Shown here piece after piece: positions 8,088 through 14,833 of a stretch of 21,680 bases of DNA. Every line of letters begins with the position of its first letter. Position 1 is the stretch's first letter. Under the pieces are notes generated by a model. It had not been told where the DNA came from. It made no database searches and worked only from the letters and a program-made list of their open reading frames with translations. The DNA is from Acetobacteraceae bacterium. GTDB lineage: Bacteria; Pseudomonadota; Alphaproteobacteria; Acetobacterales; Acetobacteraceae. The stretch spans positions 1 through 21,680 of the forward strand of contig CANJSR010000021.1 in NCBI GenBank assembly GCA_947476855.1, in the 5' to 3' direction. The position numbers were made by a program, and so were the translations under genes.

Positions 8088-9290
8088 TCAAAGCAGATCG
8101 AGCGCCTGCTGCAGATCCTCGAGGATGTCATCCACGTTCTCAAGGCCGACCGAGAGGCGCAGCAGGCCATCGGAGATGCCGTGCTTGCGGCGTTCCTCCT
8201 CGCCATAGATCGCGTGGGTCATCGAGGCGGGGTGCTGGATCAGCGTCTCGCAGTCGCCGAGGCTCACGGCGCGCGAAATGATCGTGAGCTTGTTCATCAA
8301 CGCCATGCCCAGGGCCATGCCGCCGTCGAGCTCGAACGAAATCAGCCCGCCAAAACCGGACATCTGCCGCTTTGCCAGCTCGTGACCGGCAAAACTCTCC
8401 AGTCCAGGATAGGAGACCGACATCACATTGCGATGGCCTTCGAGCATGCGGGCAACGGCAAGTGCTGAAACCGAATGCCGCTCCATGCGCAGTTCCAGCG
8501 TCTTGAGCCCGCGCAGCAGCAGAAAGCAGTTCATGGGCGACAGGGTTGCACCCGTGACCCAGCGTAAGCCGATCTGCCTGACCTTGGTAAGCACGGCTGC
8601 AGGCCCGACAACGAGACCGGCAAGGACGTCGCCATGCCCGCCGATGTACTTTGTGGCCGAATGCACCACGATGTCCGCACCCAGAGAGAGCGGCCTCTGC
8701 AAGGCGGGCGTGGCGAAGGTATTGTCAACAACTACGAGAGCCCCGGCCCCATGGGCGATGCCGGCGATCCGCGCGATATCGACTATGCGAAGGTTCGGAT
8801 TGGCGGGCGTCTCGAAGAACACGAGTTTGGTCACCGGACTGATCTGCGCCTGCAGCGTCTCCGGCCGGGCGAAGTCGGCGAGTTTCACCTTGATGCCCCA
8901 CCGCGGCAGGGCCTGCGTGAGATAGGCGAAGGTGTTTCCGTAAAGCGTGTTGTCAATGACGATCTCGTCGCCGGAATCGAGGAGAGAGAGCATGACGCTC
9001 GAGGTCGCGGCCATGCCGGAGCCAAGCGCGATCGCCGTTTCGCCACCTTCGAGACTGGCGATCCGCTCCTCGAGAATGGTCTGGGTGGGGTTTCGCGTGC
9101 GGCCATAGATGTATCCGGCACGTTCCCCGCGGAACATCTCCGATCCCGCCTCTGCGGTCTCGAACGTATAGGTCGAGGTCATGTAGATCGGCGGATTGAG
9201 GGCGCCCTTCTCGCTCGCCGGGTCATATCCAAGGTGAATGGCACGGGTCGAGAACCCCAGCCGGCGATTTGATTTCGGATCGTCGCTCAT
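8088..9290 (-). CDS. Cys/Met metabolism PLP-dependent enzyme (methionine gamma-lyase-like)
   Basis: A 400-residue fold-type I PLP enzyme of the cystathionine gamma-synthase/gamma-lyase/methionine gamma-lyase/O-acetylhomoserine sulfhydrylase family. Visible elements: NPPIYMTSTYTF near the N-terminus, YIYGRTRNPT with Tyr62 and Arg64 for the neighbouring subunit's PLP phosphate, GSGMAATSSV, DNTLYGNTF with the ring-stacking Tyr117, VVVDNTFATP with Asp189, and SATKYIGGHGDV with the PLP lysine Lys214. Overall order is closest to methionine gamma-lyases, but Asn119 stands where the classic enzyme has its signature cysteine. The start at 9290 follows a GGGAG ribosome site; upstream in-frame codons look non-coding. 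It faces the PYROXD2-like gene across a shared regulatory region, so it likely belongs to the same regulon. Likely reaction: C-S or C-gamma elimination/replacement on an S-substituted amino acid. Confidence 0.85.
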   Translation of the reverse strand: MSDDPKSNRRLGFSTRAIHLGYDPASEKGALNPPIYMTSTYTFETAEAGSEMFRGERAGYIYGRTRNPTQTILEERIASLEGGETAIALGSGMAATSSVMLSLLDSGDEIVIDNTLYGNTFAYLTQALPRWGIKVKLADFARPETLQAQISPVTKLVFFETPANPNLRIVDIARIAGIAHGAGALVVVDNTFATPALQRPLSLGADIVVHSATKYIGGHGDVLAGLVVGPAAVLTKVRQIGLRWVTGATLSPMNCFLLLRGLKTLELRMERHSVSALAVARMLEGHRNVMSVSYPGLESFAGHELAKRQMSGFGGLISFELDGGMALGMALMNKLTIISRAVSLGDCETLIQHPASMTHAIYGEEERRKHGISDGLLRLSVGLENVDDILEDLQQALDLL

Positions 9291-9445
9291 CTTGCACTCC
9301 CGGTCGTCATGCCCATTTCGCCGCATCATGGTCGAAAGCCGGCGCGGCGCCGCAAGCGACCAGCGGTCCCTCAATCGATCAGTGCACAGTACCCTTGCCG
9401 ATCGGACGACGATGCCAAAAAAATCTAGCGCTCAACACCTGCATG

Positions 9446-9460
9446 TGTCAATATACGGTA
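9446..9460. repeat. Weaker upstream copy of the operator
   Basis: TGTCAATATACGGTA matches the site starting 20 bp later (9466) at 11 of 15 positions, including the shared core CAATATAC. The 20-bp period is close to two helical turns, as would suit two dimers binding side by side on one face of the DNA. It could instead be a chance near-repeat of the AT-rich core. Confidence 0.4.
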
Positions 9461-9465
9461 TCTAA

Positions 9466-9480
9466 TTCCAATATACAGAA
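9466..9480. promoter_or_regulatory. Candidate IclR operator in the PLP enzyme/PYROXD2 divergent region
   Basis: TTCCAATATACAGAA (arms TTCCA and CAGAA, spacer 5 bp) lies 121 bp before the start of the plus-strand flavoprotein gene and 175 bp before the minus-strand PLP enzyme gene, so it could control both. It matches the reverse complement of the iclR-upstream site at 13 of 15 positions and the gcvT-side site at 12 of 15. Confidence 0.55.
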
Positions 9481-9601
9481 CAACTAAGGCGATGACGTTC
9501 AGCCCGTGAGGGCAAGTGCCCTGCCCGGCCGCCTTGTCCGGCTGCTCTTGAGACGGGTGGGCCGCGCCGATTGACAGGCAAAGGATGAACTCGGCGGGAA
9601 C

Positions 9602-11185
9602 ATGGCCGCGACGGAACACTACGATGGCATCATCATCGGCGGCGGCCACAACGGGCTGGTCTGCGGTGCATACCTTGCGCGGTCGGGAAAGAAGATCCTC
9701 GTTCTCGAGCGCCGCGAGATGCTGGGCGGCGCATCGGTCACCGAACAAATTTGGCCGGGCTACAGGATAAACACGGCCGCACATATCCTGAGCCTGATGC
9801 AGCCCAAGATCGTTCTCGATCTTGAACTCCAGAAATTCGGCTATGAGGTCGTTCCCGTACCCCCGGGCGTGCATTTCGTGGAGGGTGCGGGGCCGGTGGT
9901 CCTGTGGAAGGAACAGGACCGGCTCTGTGCCGAACTCGCGCGCTTCTCGAAGCGCGATGCCGAGACCTACCCGAAATTCCAGGCCCATCTCGCACGCATC
10001 GCCCCGATCTTCCGGCGGATGCTGTGGGAGATTCCGCTCGACCCGTCCGATCTCAACCCCGGAAACCTTGCCCGCCTCGCCGGCTTCGCGTGGCGCAACA
10101 GGGCTGCCCTTCGCGCCTTTCACGATGTGACCGATCTCGTCTCCATGAGCGTTTCCGATTACGTCGGGCGGTGGTTCGACAGCGACGAGGTGAAGGTCAT
10201 CGCCGGCTACTACCCGGCTGGTGCTGCCGGGCAGACGATGTCGATCCACACGCCGGGCACGGCCTTTCTGCTGCTGCGCAATCACCTGCGCGACGGGCCC
10301 GATCCCGCCGGTGGCACCGGCCTCGCGCGGGGCGGTATGGGCATGATATCTGAGGCCATCGCGGCATCCGGCGCGCGCTTCGGACTCGAAACGCGGACAG
10401 GCGCGGAGGTGAGCGAGGTGATCGTCGAGAAGGGCCGCGCGACCGGCGTCAGGCTCGCCGGAGCCGGCATCATCCGCGCCCGCGCCGTCATCTCCAATGC
10501 CCCTCTCCAGCATCTCTTCGCCGATCTCGTGCCGCAGTCGGCGGCGCCGGAAGCCTATCGCCGCTCGGCGGCGGGCATTCACGGCACGGTGACGAACTTC
10601 AAGATCCATCTTGCGGTCGACAGTCCCATTCCCTTCGCCGGACTCAAGGAAGCGGGCTACACCTCGGGCTATCCAGTGCAGATCACCCTGGCGCCGAGCC
10701 TCGCCTACGTCGAGCGCGCCTATACCGACATGCGGAGCGGCCGGCTGTCGGAGCACCCCTACATGACCGTGCAGACCCCGACCGTGGCCGACAGCACACT
10801 GGCGCCGCCGGGCAAACACATCATCAGCATCTATGGAGGCCATATTCCGGCAGGCCATGAGGACGAGGCTGCCCGCGAACGGCTCTTCGAGCGCGTGCTG
10901 GACACGATCGCCCTGCATGCGGCGGGATTCGACCGCCGGTGGATTCATCGCCAGATCATGCTGCCGGTCGACTATGCGACGACGTTCCGCCTGCCGGGCG
11001 GAAGCCCGCACCACGGCGACCTGACGCCCGATCAGCTGTTCTTCCGCCGTCCGGTGCGGGGATACGCCGACTACACCACCCCTGTCCCCGGCCTGTTCCT
11101 TTGTGGCGCCTCCGCGCATCCGGGCGGCGGCGTCACGGGTGTTCCGGGCCACAATGCGGCGCGCGTCGTGAAGCGCTACCTCTAG
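9602..11185 (+). CDS. PYROXD2/phytoene desaturase-like FAD-dependent oxidoreductase
   Basis: A 527-residue NAD(P)/FAD-dependent flavoprotein of the amine-oxidase superfamily. The N-terminal dinucleotide fold is YDGIIIGGGHNGLVCGAYLA (residues 7-26), with LVLERREMLGGASVTE continuing the FAD contact. The middle has SIHTPGTAFLLL and GGTGLARGGMGMISEAI, and the C-terminus the family hallmark LFLCGASAHPGGGVTGVPGH. This set identifies the PYROXD2 group, often misannotated as phytoene desaturase; no carotenoid genes are present, so carotenoid synthesis is unlikely. Related bacterial proteins are commonly found near amino-acid or polyamine catabolic genes, but the reaction is not established. The ATG at 9602 follows a modest GGCGGGAA ribosome site and gives a normal N-terminus. 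The next gene, iclR, starts 97 bp later behind its own operator. Confidence 0.85.
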   Translation: MAATEHYDGIIIGGGHNGLVCGAYLARSGKKILVLERREMLGGASVTEQIWPGYRINTAAHILSLMQPKIVLDLELQKFGYEVVPVPPGVHFVEGAGPVVLWKEQDRLCAELARFSKRDAETYPKFQAHLARIAPIFRRMLWEIPLDPSDLNPGNLARLAGFAWRNRAALRAFHDVTDLVSMSVSDYVGRWFDSDEVKVIAGYYPAGAAGQTMSIHTPGTAFLLLRNHLRDGPDPAGGTGLARGGMGMISEAIAASGARFGLETRTGAEVSEVIVEKGRATGVRLAGAGIIRARAVISNAPLQHLFADLVPQSAAPEAYRRSAAGIHGTVTNFKIHLAVDSPIPFAGLKEAGYTSGYPVQITLAPSLAYVERAYTDMRSGRLSEHPYMTVQTPTVADSTLAPPGKHIISIYGGHIPAGHEDEAARERLFERVLDTIALHAAGFDRRWIHRQIMLPVDYATTFRLPGGSPHHGDLTPDQLFFRRPVRGYADYTTPVPGLFLCGASAHPGGGVTGVPGHNAARVVKRYL

Positions 11186-11213
11186 GACCGGCTCCTGCTG
11201 CCGCGGCCACCTG

Positions 11214-11228
11214 TTCTGAATGTTGGAA
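11214..11228. promoter_or_regulatory. Candidate IclR operator upstream of iclR (autoregulation)
   Basis: TTCTGAATGTTGGAA is the same inverted-repeat pattern in the opposite orientation; its reverse complement TTCCAACATTCAGAA matches the site at 9466 at 13 of 15 positions. It ends 54 bp before the iclR start, a position suiting autorepression. No second copy at 20-bp spacing is seen here. A further TTCCA half-site lies at 11257-11261 without a matching right arm. Confidence 0.5.
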
Positions 11229-11282
11229 AACCGTGGTCGATGGTCTAAGCATCGTGTTCCACAGCAATCCGAAGCATGGGAT

Positions 11283-12101
11283 ATGGAAACAACCATCGTA
11301 AAGGGATTGAAGGTTCTCGAGACCCTGGTGCAGTCCGGCGGACCGCGCTCCCTGACCGAGATTGCGCTTCAGTGCGGCATCAGCAAGAGCAACGCGCACC
11401 GCGTTCTCGGCACTCTCGAGGCGTGCGGTTACGTGAGCAGGCCTGCGGGATCGCGAAACTATGAGCTCACACTCCGCCTGTGGGAACTGGGCCAGCGGGT
11501 GTTCTCGCGTTTCGACATCCGCTCCGTGGCCATGCCGCATCTCCGCACTCTCGCCTCGGAAACGGGCGAGACCGTGCACCTGTCGGTGCTCGACAACAAC
11601 CAGACGCTCTATATCGACAAGGTCGACAGCACCCATGCGGTGCGCGCCTATGTCAACATCGGGGACCGTTCGCCGGCCTATTGTTCCGCCACGGGAAAGG
11701 CGATGCTCGCCCACGCGCCGGACGAAATCGTGGACGCGGTCAGCGCGAACATGCAGCGCTTCACCCGCCACACCGTTTCTTCCCCCGCCATGTTGCGCCG
11801 GCAGCTCGCAAACATTCGCGAGCAGGGCTATTCGATGACGAATGGCGAGTGGCGCGAGGGCGTCCTGGGTTTCGGCCGCGCGATACTCAGCCCCTCGGCC
11901 CGGGCCATTGCCGCCATCGGAGTGGCCGGCCCTGAGGAGCGGATGCGGCAGGGCGGCGTGGACAGGTATGTGTCCGTCTTGCTTGACGCAGGCGAAGCCA
12001 TCGAAGGCGCACTGGGTTTTCGCGATGCACCGATCGGGCTGCAAGTCGATCCGGCCGCAACACCGAAGGCCGCACCCAGGCGGCAGAAGCCGAAGGCCTG
12101 A
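11283..12101 (+). CDS. IclR-family transcriptional regulator
   Basis: A 272-residue regulator. The N-terminal winged helix-turn-helix covers about residues 5-65: VKGLKVLETLVQSGGPRSLT, IALQCGISKSNAHRVLGTLE (recognition helix) and CGYVSRPAGSRNYELTLRLW. The IclR effector-binding domain follows, with VHLSVLDNNQTLYIDKVDS, the conserved RSPAYCSATGKAMLA near 130-145, and a MTNGEWREGVLGFGRAIL block. Typical members act as dimers or tetramers on inverted repeats and respond to a small catabolite. The frame is open to 11220, but that ATG lies within the candidate operator; the ATG at 11283 puts the HTH at the usual distance. It is most likely the local regulator of the island because similar operators precede its own gene and the surrounding transcription units. 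Whether it activates or represses cannot be read from the sequence. Confidence 0.9.
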   Translation: METTIVKGLKVLETLVQSGGPRSLTEIALQCGISKSNAHRVLGTLEACGYVSRPAGSRNYELTLRLWELGQRVFSRFDIRSVAMPHLRTLASETGETVHLSVLDNNQTLYIDKVDSTHAVRAYVNIGDRSPAYCSATGKAMLAHAPDEIVDAVSANMQRFTRHTVSSPAMLRRQLANIREQGYSMTNGEWREGVLGFGRAILSPSARAIAAIGVAGPEERMRQGGVDRYVSVLLDAGEAIEGALGFRDAPIGLQVDPAATPKAAPRRQKPKA

Positions 12102-12149
12102 GACGCTCATGACGGAGCCATGGCGCGCGGCGGTTCGCCTGGAGGACAG

Positions 12150-13349
12150 ATGACGGAGACAAAGAACAGCTTTGACTACATCGTCATCGGACTGGGTGGC
12201 CTCGGCAGCGCGGCCGCCTACTGGCTCTCGCGGCAGGCAGGGCAAGAGGTTCTGGGGATCGAGCGCTTCGAACTGGGACATGGCCGCGGCGAGTCCGAGG
12301 ATCATTCACGCATCATCCGGCTGACCTACCACAACACCCCGTACGTGCGCCTTGCGCAGGCCTCCTACCGCATCTGGGCGGAGATGGAGGAGGATGCCGG
12401 AGAGCAGTTCGTGTTGAAAACCGGTGAACTGAACTTCTGGCCGGATACGACAACCCTGTCGGAGACGAGCTACAACAGCAGCATGGCGGCATGTGGCGTG
12501 CCGTTCGAAACGCTGGATGCCTCCGGCATTCACCGGCGCTTTCCACAGTTCCAGTTCGCGGACGACATGCATGCCGTCTATCAGCCGGAGGGCGGTCTCG
12601 TTGCCGCCTCCAGGGCAAACGCCGCCCACCGCCGCATGGCGCAGCGCAACGGTGCCATGCTGCTTGGAAACATGCCGGTATCCGCCATCCGCCAGCGTGG
12701 CTCAGCATACCGCGTCACGGCTGGCGGACGGGAATTCGAATGCGGCAAGCTCGTCATCGCGTCAGGCCCATGGACCAATGACGTGCTCCGGCATCTCGGC
12801 TTCCACCTGCCGCTGCAGGTGACCCAAGAGCAGGTGACCTATTTCGCCACTCCGCATCCCGAGGAGTTCTCGCCCGGGCGGTTTCCTGTCTGGATCTGGA
12901 TGATCCTCGACAATTTCTATGGCTTTCCGGTCTATGGAGCCAATGGCGTGAAGGCGGCCAGGGACCGCTTCGCGCCGGTCGATCCCGACAACCGCAGCTT
13001 CGTTGCCGATGCGCGGAACGAGCAGGACGTGAGTGCCTTCGTCAAACGCAACATCCCGCGGGCGCATGGTCCTGTCCTTTATAGCAAGACCTGTCTGCTC
13101 ACCCACACGCCGGACACCGACTTCGTGCTCGACACCGTCCCGGGGCATCCCGGCGTGGCCTGTGTCGTGGGCGCCGCGCACGCATTCAAGTTTGCCTCGG
13201 TGATCGGCAGGACGTTGAGCGAGTTGCTGACGACTGGCAAAGCATCGACCGACATCTCGCTCTTCCACTTTGACAGGCCGGCGATGCGGCCGGAGTCCAC
13301 ACCGTCATTCCAGATCGACGGACTTGGAGAATACCAGACGGCCACCTGA
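12150..13349 (+). CDS. Monomeric sarcosine oxidase/N-methyltryptophan oxidase-like enzyme
   Basis: A 399-residue flavoenzyme expected to oxidise an N-methyl amino acid with oxygen, giving formaldehyde, H2O2 and the demethylated product. FAD-binding FDYIVIGLGGLGSAAAYWLS begins at residue 8; EDHSRIIRLTY near 50-60 corresponds to the His-x-x-Arg-Ile-Ile-Arg segment of monomeric sarcosine oxidases; GPWTNDVL near 206 is the second flavin contact. In SKTCLLTHTPDTDFVLD the cysteine is residue 315, the same number and motif as the cysteine that covalently holds FAD in bacterial monomeric sarcosine oxidase. The ATG at 12150 follows GGAGGAC, a strong ribosome site, and lies 48 bp after iclR, so it can be co-transcribed. 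It ends 8 bp from the convergent GcvT-family gene. The exact N-methyl substrate is open (sarcosine, N-methyltryptophan, pipecolate or another). Confidence 0.88.
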   Translation: MTETKNSFDYIVIGLGGLGSAAAYWLSRQAGQEVLGIERFELGHGRGESEDHSRIIRLTYHNTPYVRLAQASYRIWAEMEEDAGEQFVLKTGELNFWPDTTTLSETSYNSSMAACGVPFETLDASGIHRRFPQFQFADDMHAVYQPEGGLVAASRANAAHRRMAQRNGAMLLGNMPVSAIRQRGSAYRVTAGGREFECGKLVIASGPWTNDVLRHLGFHLPLQVTQEQVTYFATPHPEEFSPGRFPVWIWMILDNFYGFPVYGANGVKAARDRFAPVDPDNRSFVADARNEQDVSAFVKRNIPRAHGPVLYSKTCLLTHTPDTDFVLDTVPGHPGVACVVGAAHAFKFASVIGRTLSELLTTGKASTDISLFHFDRPAMRPESTPSFQIDGLGEYQTAT

Positions 13350-13357
13350 CGTCGCGG

Positions 13358-14572
13358 TCACGCTCTTGCGAGTTTTCGTTCCGGATCAAGGAACGGCATG
13401 TCAACGACCGTCGCCGCGGCGGCGCGCCCGCCGAGATCGACGTCCACCCGGGCGCCGGACACTGCGTTCTCCGTGTCGAGCCAGCAGATTGCGAGGGGGC
13501 AATCGAGGGCGGGGGACCCGGTCGCGGAGGTGATGATCCCCCGCCCTGCGCCGTTCACAGTCACCCTGTCCCCCATCAGCGGAACCTCTCGGCCCTCGAG
13601 CCGGAGGCCTGCAAGTTTCTGCCTGTAAGTACGGGCTTTGGCGGATTGCAGCGCCTTCTGGGCGCGGTATGGCGCCTTGGTATCCGATATCATCCAGCCG
13701 AGCCCGATCTCGACCGGCGTATGCTGCCAGTCGAAGTCCTGGCCGAAGTTCAGGATCGCCGCCTCGATGCGCCTGATGCCGAGTGTCCTGCTGCCGCAGA
13801 GGGCGCCGCCAGCCTTCCTGACGGCATCCCAGAGGCCCGCGAAGAATTTACCCCCCCGCGCAACGTCGACATAGATGTCGTAGCCGAGTTCGGCGGTATA
13901 GCCGGTTCGCGTGATGGTGACAGGCACGCCGCAGACCTCGGCACTCAGCAGGCCGAAGAACGGCACGGGCGCCAGGTCCGCCGAACAGACCTCCTGCAGG
14001 ATGTCCCGCGAGCGGGGCCCCTGCAGACTCGCCACGTGCAGGCGGTCGTTGAAGCTCTCGATGCGCACGTCCCGGGAAACGGAATGGGCATAGAGCCACT
14101 CCTCCGAACTGCCGGGTCCTCCAATCCACCAGAAGGAGTTCCTGTCAAAGCGGACGAGGATGCCATCCTCGACGATTCCGCCATGATCATGGAGGAGCAC
14201 GGAGTAGTAGCTGTGCCCGTCCTTCATCTTGCGCACATCGCGCGGCATCAGGCTGTCGAGCAGCGCCTCGGCATCCGGACCGGTGACGGCGATGACCTCC
14301 TCGCCGGTGACGTCGAGAAGACCCGCCGTCCGCCTGATCGCCCAGTACTCCTCCACAGGGTCGGTGAAGAAATCCGGCTTGAGATAAGTATTGTGCAACT
14401 TGAAGCTGGAGGCGATCTCTCCCACGATCGGGAAAAACGCCGTCCTCTTCAACCCGCCGCGGGAACGTATGGGCGTGGAAACATAGGGCGGCTGGCCGGT
14501 GATGCTGGCGAATTCGGTGCGGATGAAGCGATCGTCCCGCCTGCTATTCATGGCCTGCACAGTCGTCTCCAT
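13358..14572 (-). CDS. GcvT-family folate-binding aminomethyltransferase-like protein
   Basis: A 404-residue protein of the glycine-cleavage T fold (GCV_T followed by GCV_T_C). Visible parts: EYWAIRRTAGLLDVTGEEVI, VTGPDAEALLDSLMPRDV, YSVLLHDHGGIVEDGILV with the conserved Asp after GGI, VASLQGPRSRDIL, TRTGYTAELGYDIYV, GIRRIEAAILNFGQDF and TPVEIGLGWMI. These match tetrahydrofolate-dependent C1-transfer proteins, including the C-terminal halves of dimethylglycine and sarcosine dehydrogenases and some demethylases. It lacks any flavin domain, so it could accept the methylene group produced by the neighbouring N-methyl oxidase, or act as a separate THF-dependent demethylase. The N-terminal 30-60 residues are longer than in GcvT proper. 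Starts at 14572 (ATG) and 14551 (ATG) are both possible; neither has a strong ribosome site. The frame extends to a TTG at 14644, which seems less likely. Confidence 0.82.
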   Translation of the reverse strand: METTVQAMNSRRDDRFIRTEFASITGQPPYVSTPIRSRGGLKRTAFFPIVGEIASSFKLHNTYLKPDFFTDPVEEYWAIRRTAGLLDVTGEEVIAVTGPDAEALLDSLMPRDVRKMKDGHSYYSVLLHDHGGIVEDGILVRFDRNSFWWIGGPGSSEEWLYAHSVSRDVRIESFNDRLHVASLQGPRSRDILQEVCSADLAPVPFFGLLSAEVCGVPVTITRTGYTAELGYDIYVDVARGGKFFAGLWDAVRKAGGALCGSRTLGIRRIEAAILNFGQDFDWQHTPVEIGLGWMISDTKAPYRAQKALQSAKARTYRQKLAGLRLEGREVPLMGDRVTVNGAGRGIITSATGSPALDCPLAICWLDTENAVSGARVDVDLGGRAAAATVVDMPFLDPERKLARA

Positions 14573-14638
14573 CGGATCACTGAGGGCGTGGCAGCCCGCC
14601 TTGCTGACAAAACAAGGCTTGCATCGACCCTGATTTGA

Positions 14639-14653
14639 TGTCAAGATTTATGA
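14639..14653. repeat. Weaker upstream copy of the operator
   Basis: TGTCAAGATTTATGA begins exactly 20 bp before the better site at 14659 and matches it at 9 of 15 positions. It shares its first six bases TGTCAA, at the same 20-bp offset, with the upstream copy at 9446. Confidence 0.35.
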
Positions 14654-14658
14654 CAGCT

Positions 14659-14673
14659 TTCCACTATTTAGAA
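14659..14673. promoter_or_regulatory. Candidate IclR operator between gcvT-like and SDR genes
   Basis: TTCCACTATTTAGAA (arms TTCCA and TAGAA, 5-bp spacer) lies 87 bp before the minus-strand start at 14572 and 160 bp before the SDR start at 14834. It matches the hyuA site at 13 of 15 positions, including an identical CCACTATTT core. Confidence 0.55.
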
Positions 14674-14833
14674 AAATTAAAGCCTTGTCCGACGCGCCTC
14701 CGGCGCTCCTCGGCGGCGACCAGGAACCGCCTCATCCTGCGGCCGAACGCGAGGCAGTCCTGGGCTGACGTTGTTCATGAGTATGGAAAGGCGCCGGAGA
14801 ACGCGCCGCTCTCTCCGGCTGGCAAGGAGTGAA

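Larger units (their letters stand above)
9291..9601. promoter_or_regulatory. Divergent promoter region with tandem operators
   Basis: This 311-bp gap between two outward-facing genes holds no convincing gene. Positions 9420-9490 are AT-rich against a GC-rich background and include two 15-bp operator-like repeats 20 bp apart. A small hairpin, AGGGCA-AG-TGCCCT at 9509-9522, sits in the leader of the plus-strand gene; its 2-base loop makes it of doubtful importance. I could not fix a -10/-35 pair for either direction. Confidence 0.55.
14573..14833. promoter_or_regulatory. Divergent promoter region between gcvT-like and SDR genes
   Basis: A 261-bp gap without a convincing gene. Positions 14630-14690 are AT-rich and contain the operator-like repeats. 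On the minus strand a TTGACA stands at 14639-14644, a possible -35 element for the gcvT-like gene, but no good -10 follows at 16-18 bp. The frame of the SDR gene is open back to 14771, but those residues are Arg-rich and do not look coding. Confidence 0.5.

Noticed and set aside
9602..11185. Phytoene desaturase (crtI) as the identity of this gene
   Set aside because: The C-terminal CGASAHPGGGVTGVPGH hallmark points to the PYROXD2 group, and no carotenoid gene is nearby.
9425..11296. Long open frame (about 623 codons) on the minus strand opposite the PYROXD2-like gene
   Set aside because: It mirrors a strong flavoprotein gene, crosses both operator regions, and its composition is typical of an antisense shadow in GC-rich DNA.
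11133..12305. Open frame of 390 codons on the minus strand opposite iclR
   Set aside because: Antisense to a clear IclR regulator and spanning its promoter; no motif.
13340..13400. Bidirectional terminator between the convergent oxidase and GcvT-like genes
   Set aside because: A short stem (CGTTCC/GGAACG near 13374-13392) exists but lies within the GcvT-like coding end and lacks a T run in either useful position.
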